Positions 45,081 through 53,632 of a stretch of DNA of 64,000 nucleotides are shown piece by piece. Made by a program: the position numbers and the translations under genes. Within the stretch, counting starts at the first letter, position 1. The number at the start of each line of letters is the position of its first letter. Below the pieces are notes generated by a model, which was given only the letters and a program-made list of their open reading frames with translations, was not told where the DNA came from and did not search any database. The DNA comes from Lentibacillus populi. Lineage in GTDB: Bacteria > Bacillota > Bacilli > Bacillales > Amphibacillaceae. The stretch spans positions 186,001 through 250,000 of the forward strand of contig BMJD01000002.1 of assembly GCA_014642895.1 (NCBI GenBank), read 5' to 3'.

Positions 45081-45200
45081 CCCGATCGAACGCACAAAAA
45101 TCCCGATCGAATGTGCAAAAGCCCCGATCGAGTGCACAAAATCCCGATCGAATGTGCAAAAGACCCGATCGAACTCGCAAAAATCCCGATCGATTGCATT
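45081..45200 (+). repeat. Tandem array, 6 units of 20-21 bp (CCCGATCGA type)
   Basis: CCCGATCGA begins at 45081, 45102, 45123, 45143, 45164 and 45185 (spacings 21, 21, 20, 21, 21). The unit is CCCGATCGAATGTGCAAAAN, with the second half alternating between ATGTGCAAAAG and ACGCACAAAAAT-like forms. Each unit contains the palindrome CGATCG. There are no unique spacers, so it is not CRISPR, and the single 20-bp unit breaks any reading frame. The array ends about 20 bp before the dsdA start codon. Confidence 0.9.
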
Positions 45201-45222
45201 TGAACAGAAAGGTTGAAATATA

Positions 45223-46554
45223 ATGGCATTTACAGAGCAGGAGCTACAGTACTGGAAAAATCATTATCCTTTATTACATGATATTACCGCTTTACATCCA
45301 GTTTTTTGGTTAAACCCACAAATAAAACAGGTTCAGAATTTACCATCGTTAGCTGTGAATAAAACTGACATAGAAGAAGCGGAGCAGTTGTGGAGGCGCT
45401 TTATCCCCTTTTTGCAACAGGCGTTTCCGGAAACAAATGGTATAATCGAATCACCATTACGTGAAATCTCTTCCATGAAGGAAAAGCTTACCAATGATTT
45501 CGCTTTGCCTTTTGCAGGTGAACTATATCTGAAGTGCGATAATCAGCTGCCAATTGCTGGCTCGATTAAAGCTAGAGGTGGTATTTACGAGGTATTACAG
45601 CATGCGGAAAAATCGGCATTGGATGCAGGTCTTGTTACGAAAGAAACGAATTATGCGGTGTTTGCCAGTGAAAAATTAAAATCGTTCTTTCAAAAATATT
45701 CCATTGGTGTTGGCTCAACCGGAAATTTGGGATTGAGTATCGGGATAATCAGTGCAAAATTGGGGTTTCATGTATCTGTTTATATGTCCCGGGAGGCAAA
45801 GCAATGGAAAAAAGACTTGCTTCGGGAAAAAGGTGCAACGGTACTGGAATTTCCCGGTGATTTTAGTGAGGCAATTAGTAAAGGCCGACAAAAAACACAA
45901 GAAAATCCACTTGGATATTTTGTTGATGATGAGGATTCCAAACATCTGTTTTTAGGATATAGTGTAGCCGCACTGCATTTACAAAAACAGCTGGATGAAA
46001 AACAAATCAAAGTAGATCATGAACATCCGTTATTTGTTTATTTACCATGTGGTGTAGGTGGGTCACCAGGTGGTATTACCTTCGGGTTGAAACAAGTATT
46101 TGGTGATCATGTTCACTGTTTTTTTGTTGAACCAACCCATTCTCCATCTGTATTAATTGGGCTCTTAACAGGTGAGAAAGAAAAAGTATCAGTTCAGGAC
46201 TTTGGAATTGACAACCGAACAGCTGCTGACGGATTAGCGGTTGGCAGGCCTTCCCGCTTTGCTACCTCGATAAGCGAACATTTAATAAGTGGTATTTATA
46301 CGATAGAGGATGACGAATTGTATAAATTACTATTTACGCTTGCTGCCAGTGAGGACATTTACGTAGAACCGTCAGCCGCCGCAGGGCTGCCGGGTCCTGG
46401 TAAAATAGCACAAACAACATACATGGAAAAACATAACCTGAACGCTGAACAAGCAACCCACATTGCGTGGGCAACAGGCGGTGCGCTTGTACCGGAAACA
46501 GACCGGAAGCAGTTTTATGAGAAAGGGAGAGATCTTATGGAGAGTAGCCGATAG
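45223..46554 (+). CDS. dsdA: D-serine dehydratase DsdA
   Basis: PLP enzyme converting D-serine to pyruvate and ammonia, relieving D-serine toxicity. The 443-residue length equals E. coli DsdA. The PLP lysine is Lys116 in GSIKARGGIYE; the phosphate-binding glycine loop is CGVGGSPGGITFGLK; VGSTGNLGLSIGI and DGLAVGRPSRFA are further family segments. The start follows AGAAAGGTTG, directly after the 21-bp repeat array. No dsdX permease or dsdC regulator is adjacent. Confidence 0.94.
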   Translation: MAFTEQELQYWKNHYPLLHDITALHPVFWLNPQIKQVQNLPSLAVNKTDIEEAEQLWRRFIPFLQQAFPETNGIIESPLREISSMKEKLTNDFALPFAGELYLKCDNQLPIAGSIKARGGIYEVLQHAEKSALDAGLVTKETNYAVFASEKLKSFFQKYSIGVGSTGNLGLSIGIISAKLGFHVSVYMSREAKQWKKDLLREKGATVLEFPGDFSEAISKGRQKTQENPLGYFVDDEDSKHLFLGYSVAALHLQKQLDEKQIKVDHEHPLFVYLPCGVGGSPGGITFGLKQVFGDHVHCFFVEPTHSPSVLIGLLTGEKEKVSVQDFGIDNRTAADGLAVGRPSRFATSISEHLISGIYTIEDDELYKLLFTLAASEDIYVEPSAAAGLPGPGKIAQTTYMEKHNLNAEQATHIAWATGGALVPETDRKQFYEKGRDLMESSR

Positions 46555-46601
46555 TTGGTTAATGAGTAATTTCCGTTCCGCAATTAGTATTTTTCCTTTT
46601 C

Positions 46602-46627
46602 AAAAAGCCTCAGGGTATCCCTGGGGC
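46602..46627 (-). terminator. Terminator of the 53-residue minus-strand gene
   Basis: Read on the minus strand, GCCCCAGGG pairs with CCCTGAGGC around ATA and is followed by TTTTTG. It is convergent with dsdA, which ends about 50 bp away. Confidence 0.85.
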
Positions 46628-46633
46628 AAATGG

Positions 46634-46795
46634 TTATGCAGCCTTATTTCCGTCATCTTTGTCGTCATTGCCAATAACAGGATATGTCTGTTTCATTTCC
46701 CAATAGTGAATTTGCGGGAGTCCCCAAAAGATCCAATAATCATGGACGAGTGTCACTCCGGTAAAAAAAATCATATGCCAGTCAAGATACTTCAT
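46634..46795 (-). CDS. Small conserved-looking protein of 53 residues
   Basis: A short gene with AAAGGAG eight bases before the ATG, an intact frame and a terminator directly after the stop. The product begins MKYLDWHMIFFTGVTLVHDYWIF and has a Trp/Tyr/His-rich, partly amphipathic body (WGLPQIHYWEMKQTYPVIG) and an acidic-basic tail. It is too short and polar for a certain membrane span. No family is recognised. The plus-strand frame at 46463-46798 covering the same DNA is its shadow. Confidence 0.72.
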   Translation of the reverse strand: MKYLDWHMIFFTGVTLVHDYWIFWGLPQIHYWEMKQTYPVIGNDDKDDGNKAA

Positions 46796-47016
46796 TAGCC
46801 AATCTCCTTTCCTTTATAACGCGTACTCAAAAAAATCGAGGTCGAGTAGAACACCACGTCCTGCTCGCCCCAACCCAACGAAGGGAATCGCCGCTTATCG
46901 TGATGTTGAACAGCATCTTATATTAGTTATATTAGAAAATTAACTTGTCTCAGAACTGTTTCCCCCATGTATTAAAAGATTTGGATGATTCACAGATGCT
47001 AAAAGTTCTGTTCACG

Positions 47017-47760
47017 TTAGCTAAAATAAACAGCTAATTTCTTTCTCATCCGCTCTTTATTTAGTGCAAATTGTCGGTGACGGTGGCCATTTGCACCTGA
47101 TGGATGGGGAAATCCGGTAAGCAAGTATGTATCATCGAAAAGGCTTTTTGCAGCAAGATGGGACAAAACCTTTGCAACTGTTACACCCAATGGAATGATT
47201 ACTGGCTTTTTAAGGCGGGCTGCATCGTTCACAAAACATTCCATCACATAGCGGCTGAGTATGTTATTCGCAAGCAAGTCAGGGGTGGAACCAGTATAAT
47301 TTTTGTTCTTATAAAAGACAGGGTAAGGGATCAGCCCAGTTGTATGAAGCAAATGATTTGCATCACCAAACAATTCTGCCGCAGATGCTAATCCCAAATA
47401 ATCAGGCAAACTTAATTCGTCAAGCATTTGAATCAAATTTTTCCGCATCGTGCCTTGATAACTTGAGGCAAGTTTCGCTTGATGAAGTATCGTTTCATTA
47501 TTCAATCCCTCGACTTTCAGCTGTATCGCTTTCGTGTAAGCCTTTTGCATTTGATGAAAACCCGGTGTAATACCAACAATCAGGATGGCAGCATCATCAT
47601 TTATATATTCAACCGGTGCGTAATATATTGACAGCTTCGCATCAGGAGATTGCTCCAGTAAAAATTTTTTCGCAACGATTTCTTCTTTTTGTAAAGGTAA
47701 GGTCAATGAAAAAACGGCATTCTTGTATAGTGAAAATTTTGCATAACTTGTTATTCCCAT
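47017..47760 (-). CDS. Uracil-DNA-glycosylase-fold protein, unknown subgroup
   Basis: A 247-residue protein whose segments resemble the UDG-like superfamily: AAILIVGITPGFHQMQKAY in place of the GxxPG motif, and TGFPHPSGANGHRHRQFALNK as the C-terminal HPSxxN/HPS-G-A motif. VIIPLGVTVAKVLSHL is the preceding beta-strand and helix. It may be a glycosylase for a damaged base or a non-enzymatic relative; the canonical catalytic residues cannot be confirmed by eye. TAGGAG precedes the ATG. Confidence 0.7.
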   Translation of the reverse strand: MGITSYAKFSLYKNAVFSLTLPLQKEEIVAKKFLLEQSPDAKLSIYYAPVEYINDDAAILIVGITPGFHQMQKAYTKAIQLKVEGLNNETILHQAKLASSYQGTMRKNLIQMLDELSLPDYLGLASAAELFGDANHLLHTTGLIPYPVFYKNKNYTGSTPDLLANNILSRYVMECFVNDAARLKKPVIIPLGVTVAKVLSHLAAKSLFDDTYLLTGFPHPSGANGHRHRQFALNKERMRKKLAVYFS

Positions 47761-47928
47761 GATGTTCTCCTATTTTGACAAATTTTCTCCCATTAGACTT
47801 AACTATACCATAATTTCCGGACTGTTTATGATCCCAGCTGCTTACAGGTTGTTCACCTTTTAACAGATTACCGCTTAATAAAAATGGTTATGATCATAGT
47901 AGCTAGAAATGTTAGGAGTTGTAAACAA

Positions 47929-48627
47929 ATGAACATTGGTTATTTAACCCTTGAATTAGTTGTAGGATTTGCTCTATTGTTTATTCTTATTAAGATCCTT
48001 GGTAAAAAAATTATTAATCAAATTACACCGTTTATGTTTATAGGTTCGATTGTCTTGGGTGAACTGTTGGGAAATGCGTTATACGATCAAAAAATAGGTG
48101 TTGGTTACATCATTTTTTCCATGACATTGTGGGCATTGTTGTTGTTCGTGGTAGAAGCATTAGGACAGAAATATTTAAAGATGAGAAAGCTATTTGAAGG
48201 GAAACCATCTGTATTAATTCGGAATGGGGTTATCAATCGGGATCAGTTAAAGAAAAACAAGATGAATCTTAATCAGCTTCAAAGTCTTCTGCGCCAGTCC
48301 GAGACTTTTTCAATACGTGAAGTGGCATACTGTTATCTGGAAGCTAACGGTTCGATCAGCATATTAAAAAAATCACCAAAACAAAAAGCTCAGCAACAGG
48401 ATTTGAATCTTCCGGAAAAGCCTGTACATATTCCCATCACACTTATACGTGACGGGGAATTGTTACGAGATGAATTAAAAGAGTTTGGCCGGAACGAGGA
48501 ATGGTTGAAATTGCAGCTTCAAGCACAAGGAATAAATCATTATCAAGATGTTTTTATTGCCGAATGGCTGGAAGGGGAGGGGTTGTTTGTGCAGTCGATT
48601 GAGCAGGTGTCAAATCAATCTACGTAA
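47929..48627 (+). CDS. DUF421 membrane protein, second copy
   Basis: A 232-residue YetF-like protein with three N-terminal spans (LELVVGFALLFILIKILGKKI, ITPFMFIGSIVLGELLGNALY, VGYIIFSMTLWALLLFVVEAL), the domain LFEGKPSVLIRNGVINRDQLKKNKMNLNQLQSLLRQ and a C-terminal extension (PVHIPITLIRDGELLRDELKEFGRNEEWL) absent from the 37118 copy. The ATG at 47929 follows TTAGGAG; the upstream ATG gives a non-hydrophobic leader and is not favoured. The extension is typical of sporulation YdfS/YetF/YkjA types. Confidence 0.86.
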   Translation: MNIGYLTLELVVGFALLFILIKILGKKIINQITPFMFIGSIVLGELLGNALYDQKIGVGYIIFSMTLWALLLFVVEALGQKYLKMRKLFEGKPSVLIRNGVINRDQLKKNKMNLNQLQSLLRQSETFSIREVAYCYLEANGSISILKKSPKQKAQQQDLNLPEKPVHIPITLIRDGELLRDELKEFGRNEEWLKLQLQAQGINHYQDVFIAEWLEGEGLFVQSIEQVSNQST

Positions 48628-48720
48628 TGTTTAGATTTGTCATACAACAAAAGGTTTGAACACTAACGGTTTAAACAAGCGAGGACACTTGTTAAATGTT
48701 CCCGCTTCGCATTACCATAT

Positions 48721-49005
48721 TTAACACGTAAAAAGCGATTGCAGCCTCATGTACCGATAGAGGGTTCGGGCATGGCGTCCTTCTGGTGTATGAGGGTTTA
48801 TCAGTGGACGCAGGCGATAAAGAAATTCTTGATCACATCCGCATGACGGGCCATATTTCCGGTAGCACAAATCATGCGCTTTACAAGCTGCGTCAACAGC
48901 GTTTACCGGTGCTCCCGGACCACTGCAGCCCGGTCCGCACCAATTGTAACCTGGAAACAAGCAAAACCGCGGACGAAATCCCCTATTTCTCCTTTCCACT
49001 AGCAT
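48721..49005 (-). CDS. Mini phospholipase-A2-like protein
   Basis: A 94-residue protein with the two secretory PLA2 motifs: a calcium-loop-like YNWCGPGCSGPG and the catalytic-helix motif DAACKAHDLCYRKYG (His-Asp pair), followed by SCGCDQEFLYRL. Six cysteines could form disulfides. It has no signal peptide; the N-terminus is basic (MLVERRNRGFRPRF). The ATG at 49005 follows GAGGAGGAG. The fold is like prokaryotic or parvovirus-type PLA2 domains. It could act on spore or host membranes, but activity is inferred only. Confidence 0.82.
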   Translation of the reverse strand: MLVERRNRGFRPRFCLFPGYNWCGPGCSGPGAPVNAVDAACKAHDLCYRKYGPSCGCDQEFLYRLRPLINPHTPEGRHARTLYRYMRLQSLFTC

Positions 49006-49203
49006 GATTACCATCTCCTCCTCTTGTATACAAATCAATTGGAATACTCTTTATTATCATATGTCTGGGTAAAATCCATGGTTTGTTTATATACCCCAAA
49101 TACGAAAACTTCCCAATCATTTTTCCCGGACTGGCTGAATAAGTATAGGAGGAAGAGTTGTCCACACCACAATCGAAACCTGTTCCTGATAAGGAGGAAC
49201 CCC

Positions 49204-49818
49204 ATGAAACAATTCATGATAAAAAATGCACTGGTATTAACAGGCGGAGCCATGCAAGGACTGGGGATGGGTCTGTTTTTATTTCCTAATTCGATACCAT
49301 CAGGTGGGGCTGGCGGAATTGCCATCCTGCTGAACTACTGGTTTGGCATTAGTGACGGATTGGCACTTTGGATTGTCAATTTTTCCATGCTTCTCCTCGG
49401 TGTAAATTATTTTGGCAAACGATTCGTATTGTGGACAATTGTCGGTATCACGATGACATCTGTTTCGATCGAGTTTTTCGAGCAAAGTGTTTCCGTCCCA
49501 GATCGAAACCTGATGGTCGACCTGATACTTGGTTCTGTTTTCCTGGGAACCGGAATCGGGATGCTGATGCGCCAGGAGGTCTCCAATGGTGGAGTGGGAG
49601 TAGTTGCCCTGATTATTGCCTCTGGACGGGAGATCCTGCCTGGAAAGCCGCTATTTTATATCAATTGTCTTGTTTTTCTTATTACCGCAATGATTATTGA
49701 CTGGAAAATAATTTTACTCGCTTTTGCCAGTCAATGGATTTCGACAAAATTAGTGGATTATGTGTGTAATTTGACGTTTCATCAAGCTTATACACTTGGC
49801 TGGAGAAAGAAACCATAA
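49204..49818 (+). CDS. YitT/YczE-like membrane protein
   Basis: A 204-residue protein with five or six spans (LVLTGGAMQGLGMGLFLFPNSIPSGGAGGIAILLNYWFG is the YitT-family opening with its conserved SGGAGGIA). It lacks the C-terminal DUF2179 domain of full-length YitT proteins, so it is a membrane-only member. AAGGAGG precedes the start. It converges with the MFS gene, with only two bases between the stops. Function unknown. Confidence 0.85.
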   Translation: MKQFMIKNALVLTGGAMQGLGMGLFLFPNSIPSGGAGGIAILLNYWFGISDGLALWIVNFSMLLLGVNYFGKRFVLWTIVGITMTSVSIEFFEQSVSVPDRNLMVDLILGSVFLGTGIGMLMRQEVSNGGVGVVALIIASGREILPGKPLFYINCLVFLITAMIIDWKIILLAFASQWISTKLVDYVCNLTFHQAYTLGWRKKP

Positions 49819-49820
49819 CA

Positions 49821-51059
49821 TTACATATAGTCGTAACGAAAGACAGTATTTTTGTTTTCCTTTCCATCTTTACCCTTTACATGAAGCAATGTGAGCACAA
49901 GCAAACCAACAAGCAGTGTGAACACTGCGATCGATAGGAACATGCCGGTTCTTGACCAGTCCATTAAACGGGAAAAGATCGGGGGACCTAGCGCGACACC
50001 GAGAAAGCGGACAGACCCATACAATGATGTGACAAATCCCCGGCGTTCTTTCCCAACAGCACCGGTAATAATACTGTTCACACATGGCAGAATAAGTCCT
50101 GCCCCAACACTGCTGATTGCAAGTACGAGCAGAAATGGGGTTAGTTTTTCCAGAAATACTAGTGATCCATAGGAAATCGTCATCAGGCAAAAGCCGATAA
50201 CGGACAATTTCTTCATTCGTTCTAGGTTCTTGCCGATTCTATTTCCGGTAATATAAGATGTAGTTACCATAACAAGTAATGGAATTGCCAGGATAAGACC
50301 TTTCATAAAGCCGTCAATTTTATATACCTTTTCCAGAACATCCGATAAATAGAACAGGATCCCAAACAAGGTAAATAAACATGTTCCACCTGCAAGATAT
50401 GTAGTGAAAATCCATCTTCCTTCATGCTTAAACACACTTAATAAACCCCGGACATATTTAGGGAAGGGTGGGGGTGCCTGCCGATTGCTCTTTTCTTTAA
50501 TAAAAATCCATACAAGTAAAGCGGAAATCAAGCTTATTACCGGAAACACAAAAAAGACGGAAAACCATGTAATCAGGGCAAAGAGCGACCCAAGAACAGG
50601 GGATAAAACTTTTCCAAGTCCATTGGATGCTTCGAAAATTCCGAGTACACGGCTTTGTTCGCTCCCTTTAAATAAATCCCCTGTCAAGGCCATTGCGATT
50701 GGTGCTGTACCTGCTGCACCAATTCCTTGTATCGTCCTGCCAATCAGAATCCACATATAAGAATTTGCAAAAAAAGCAGCGCCAACTCCAGCAAGTAATC
50801 CGCCCAGTCCAAACAGAACGAGGGAAGGAACAATAATAATTTTTCGTGAAAACCGATCGGAAAGATACCCGATAATCGGAATAAGAATAGCTGCTGCGAT
50901 CGAAAAAACGGTAATAGTCAAACTAACTTGCATTTGCGAAAGCTTTAAGGAAGCTTTCATTTCCGGGAGCATTGGTATTAACATCGAATTGCCCAACGTC
51001 ATAATAAGTGGGATAGACCCGATGGCTATGATGGTCATGCCCTTATTTTTGGATTGCAC
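49821..51059 (-). CDS. MFS multidrug-type transporter
   Basis: A 412-residue major-facilitator protein with 12 hydrophobic spans. Motif A is [21 protein letters not shown], motif C-like glycine-rich helix is [22 protein letters not shown], and [23 protein letters not shown] is typical of drug:H+ antiporters of the Bcr/Bmr/EmrB group. GTG at 51059 with AAGGAG upstream is favoured; the longer frame adds a non-hydrophobic leader. No regulator adjoins it. Confidence 0.88.
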   Translation of the reverse strand: MQSKNKGMTIIAIGSIPLIMTLGNSMLIPMLPEMKASLKLSQMQVSLTITVFSIAAAILIPIIGYLSDRFSRKIIIVPSLVLFGLGGLLAGVGAAFFANSYMWILIGRTIQGIGAAGTAPIAMALTGDLFKGSEQSRVLGIFEASNGLGKVLSPVLGSLFALITWFSVFFVFPVISLISALLVWIFIKEKSNRQAPPPFPKYVRGLLSVFKHEGRWIFTTYLAGGTCLFTLFGILFYLSDVLEKVYKIDGFMKGLILAIPLLVMVTTSYITGNRIGKNLERMKKLSVIGFCLMTISYGSLVFLEKLTPFLLVLAISSVGAGLILPCVNSIITGAVGKERRGFVTSLYGSVRFLGVALGPPIFSRLMDWSRTGMFLSIAVFTLLVGLLVLTLLHVKGKDGKENKNTVFRYDYM

Positions 51060-51209
51060 TTTTTCGCCAACTCCTTGACATATAGATTTATCCCATCTAA
51101 GGCAGGCAGTAAACCCCCACATCAAGATTCAAAAAACATAAATGAGGGATGAACTGCCCGTAATCTGTTCGTTCAACGAACATTTAGCAGGGGAAAATAA
51201 AGCTACCCT

Positions 51210-51710
51210 TTATTTTAAATTGATTGGTGGAGAAACGATCCAGCCTTTTTCCTTGGTAATCCCCATAAGTTTCACTTCATATTCCTCTTTTTGGGTATGG
51301 AATTCGCCGAACATGGTCCTGATGTCTTCCCGAAAAGAAATCCCCATGATGTAGCTGCATAATATTTTTCCTGTTGTCAATTCTTTTTGCACAAGGCCAG
51401 CAATTTCCGGATCATTAAATCGAGCTCCTGCCGGGATATCCTGTACTTCTACATTGGGACGGTCTGGAGGGGCAGGCGGCAAGCGAATCCCAGTTTCCTT
51501 TATGATTGCTTCAACCTGCTGCTCCTCCTGGGTAAAGCCGCTTTCTACAAGATCCTCGAGAAACACCTTTAAATCATGATCACCTGTATGATTAATTAAA
51601 ACCTGCATTGTCACCAGAACAGCCTTTGATCCGTATAGATATGACCATAGATGAAAAACTTCTCCAGAATGAAGCGGCTCCTCCTGTGGATTACCGTTTA
51701 ATTTGCTCAT
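51210..51710 (-). CDS. DUF3231 family protein, first copy
   Basis: A 166-residue single-domain DUF3231 protein, four-helix ferritin-like in outline and distantly related to CotF. It shows HSGEVFHLWSYLYGSKAVLVTMQVLINHTGDHDLKVFLEDLV, RLPPAPPDRPNVEVQDIPAGARFNDPEIAGLVQKEL and ILCSYIMGISFREDIRTMF. Paralogous to the protein at 59262 (shared PP.PPERPK/DRPN..DIP.GARF.D.EIA). Members are linked to spores; function unknown. Confidence 0.87.
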   Translation of the reverse strand: MSKLNGNPQEEPLHSGEVFHLWSYLYGSKAVLVTMQVLINHTGDHDLKVFLEDLVESGFTQEEQQVEAIIKETGIRLPPAPPDRPNVEVQDIPAGARFNDPEIAGLVQKELTTGKILCSYIMGISFREDIRTMFGEFHTQKEEYEVKLMGITKEKGWIVSPPINLK

Positions 51711-51858
51711 TACATTACCCCCTCTATTTTTGTAAATTTAGTTTTCCTAAAAAGGAAAAAATTATCCCGTATCGAATTTATCCGGGACAGGAACCAGCGA
51801 ATGATTTATACATAGGCTAAAAACAGATATAAATTAAAAAAGGATGAGGTTAAGGGAT

Positions 51859-52824
51859 ATGAGAAAGAAGATTTCATTGCTGCTAATTGGCTTATTATGT
51901 ATGACTGCTGTTACAGGCTGTAGCATGAGTGATGATGCTTCTGCTAATACAGAACAAGATCATGTTATTCGCATTGGTTACCAAAAGAATGGCCCCCTTA
52001 TCATTCTGAAATCACTTGGAACACTTGAAGAGCGGCTGGATTCGCTTGGATACACGGTGGAATGGAAAGAATTTCAGGCTGGTCCAGCTTTGGTTGAAGC
52101 ATTAAATGCAGGAAGTATCGATTTTGGCAGAACTGGGAATTCTCCAGTAATTTTTGCTCAGGCGGCAGGTACACCGTTTGTAATTGTTGCTGCTGGAAAA
52201 TCGAAATTTGCAGGAAGCGGCATCCTGGTTCCAAAGGATTCAGATATTAAAACCGTTGCCGACTTAAAAAATAAAACGGTAAGCTTTGCGAAAGGATCCA
52301 GCTCCCATTATTTAATTGCGAAGGCTTTGGAAAATTCAAGTTTACAGTACACAGATATAACGCCAGCCTTTTTAACTCCGGGAGATGCACGAATTGCGTT
52401 TGAGCAAGGAGATGTAGATGCCATGGTAGTTTGGGATCCATATACTGCCTCAACGGAACTTTTTTCCAATGCATCCCTGCTTGTTAATGGGGAAGGGATT
52501 ACAACCGACCGGGATTTTTTTATTACGAATGACCAATTTGCTGAAAATCATGCGGATCTGATCGATGTTGTTATGGAAGAAATAAAAAACTCGTCTGATT
52601 GGTCGAACAACAATCATGAGGAATTAGTTGCGATGCTAGCTCCGATTTTAAATATTGAAGAAGAGGCGATCAAAAAAGCGGTCGAGCGACGCATCTATGG
52701 TGTTGATCCGATTAGTGAAGAAATCATCCAGGAGCAACAGGAAATTGCCGATACGTTTTATCGTTTGAACATTATTCCGAAAAAAATAAACGTAGCGGAT
52801 GTCATGCAAGAACAATCGAAGTAA
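51859..52824 (+). CDS. ssuA: Aliphatic sulfonate ABC transporter, substrate-binding lipoprotein
   Basis: A 321-residue SsuA/TauA/NrtA-like binding protein. A lipoprotein signal peptide ends in a lipobox (LLCMTAVTGC). The mature part begins with HVIRIGYQKNGPLIILKSLG and includes EFQAGPALVEALNAGSIDFGRTGNSPVIFAQAAG and WDPYTASTELF, typical of sulfonate binders. The ATG at 51859 gives a proper signal peptide. It heads ssuA-ssuC-ssuB. No ssuD monooxygenase follows, so desulfonation must be encoded elsewhere or the substrate may be another anion such as taurine. Confidence 0.9.
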   Translation: MRKKISLLLIGLLCMTAVTGCSMSDDASANTEQDHVIRIGYQKNGPLIILKSLGTLEERLDSLGYTVEWKEFQAGPALVEALNAGSIDFGRTGNSPVIFAQAAGTPFVIVAAGKSKFAGSGILVPKDSDIKTVADLKNKTVSFAKGSSSHYLIAKALENSSLQYTDITPAFLTPGDARIAFEQGDVDAMVVWDPYTASTELFSNASLLVNGEGITTDRDFFITNDQFAENHADLIDVVMEEIKNSSDWSNNNHEELVAMLAPILNIEEEAIKKAVERRIYGVDPISEEIIQEQQEIADTFYRLNIIPKKINVADVMQEQSK

Positions 52825-52842
52825 AGAAGGAGGATCATGCTT

Positions 52843-53607
52843 GTGAGACCCAAAGGAAAGGAAGCGGCTGTGAAAATCATCCCATGGTGTATTCCGCTGG
52901 TGTTACTATCGGGATGGCAACTTCTTTCATGGGCAGGAGCCCTTCCAGAAAGGATTTTACCAGCTCCGACAAAGGTATTTCAAGCTGCTATTGGGCTGGT
53001 ATCAACAGGGGAATTATTCAGCCACGTCTCGATCAGTCTTACGAGAGCACTGGCCGGATTTCTCATTGGCGGGATTATCGGCTTTTTATTTGGTTTATTT
53101 AACGGTGTATTTCGATTTGCTGACCTCGTTTTTGATACCTCTATCCAAATGCTCAGAAACATACCGCATTTGGCATTAATCCCACTTGTCATCCTATGGT
53201 TTGGAATAGATGAAACATCGAAAATATTTTTAGTGGCTTTAGGGGTATTATTTCCAGTGTATATCAATACCTATCATGGTATTAAATCAGTTGACAAAAG
53301 TTTAATCGAAATGGGGAGGGCATATGGACTGAAAGGGGGAGCACTATTTTTCAACGTTATTCTCCCCGGGGCAATGTCCTCCATCCTCGTAGGGATTCGT
53401 TTTTCGCTGGGGGTCATGTGGTTAACATTGATTGTAGCGGAAACGATTTCAGCGCATTCCGGAATCGGGTATATGGCTATGAATGCCAGAGAATTTATGC
53501 AGATGGATGTCATTGTGCTTAGTATTGTACTATATGCCTTGTTCGGGAAATTATCGGATGTTATCGCCAGATATTTGGAACGGAGGTTACTTCAGTGGAA
53601 TATGTAA
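52843..53607 (+). CDS. ssuC: Aliphatic sulfonate ABC transporter, permease
   Basis: A 254-residue BPD-type permease with six spans (ISLTRALAGFLIGGIIGFLFGLFNG, HLALIPLVILWFGIDETSKIFLVALG) and the EAA loop SLIEMGRAYGLKGGALFFNVILPGAMSSILVGIR. A GTG start at 52843 has GGAGGA eight bases upstream; the ATG six bases earlier leaves only two bases of spacing. It lies 18 bp after ssuA and 25 bp before ssuB. Confidence 0.92.
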   Translation: MRPKGKEAAVKIIPWCIPLVLLSGWQLLSWAGALPERILPAPTKVFQAAIGLVSTGELFSHVSISLTRALAGFLIGGIIGFLFGLFNGVFRFADLVFDTSIQMLRNIPHLALIPLVILWFGIDETSKIFLVALGVLFPVYINTYHGIKSVDKSLIEMGRAYGLKGGALFFNVILPGAMSSILVGIRFSLGVMWLTLIVAETISAHSGIGYMAMNAREFMQMDVIVLSIVLYALFGKLSDVIARYLERRLLQWNM

Positions 53608-53632
53608 TGGCTGGTAAAGGAGATGGAGACAA

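Noticed and set aside
45081-45200. CRISPR array
   Set aside because: Units are contiguous with no unique spacers, period is only 20-21 bp, and no cas genes are in the window.
44960-45223. 87-residue plus-strand reading frame through the CCCGATCGA array
   Set aside because: The 20-bp unit shifts the frame within the array, there is no ribosome site, and the product is a low-complexity Arg/Pro/Asn repeat.
46463-46798. 111-residue plus-strand reading frame overlapping dsdA
   Set aside because: It is the shadow of the minus-strand 53-residue gene, which has a ribosome site and terminator.
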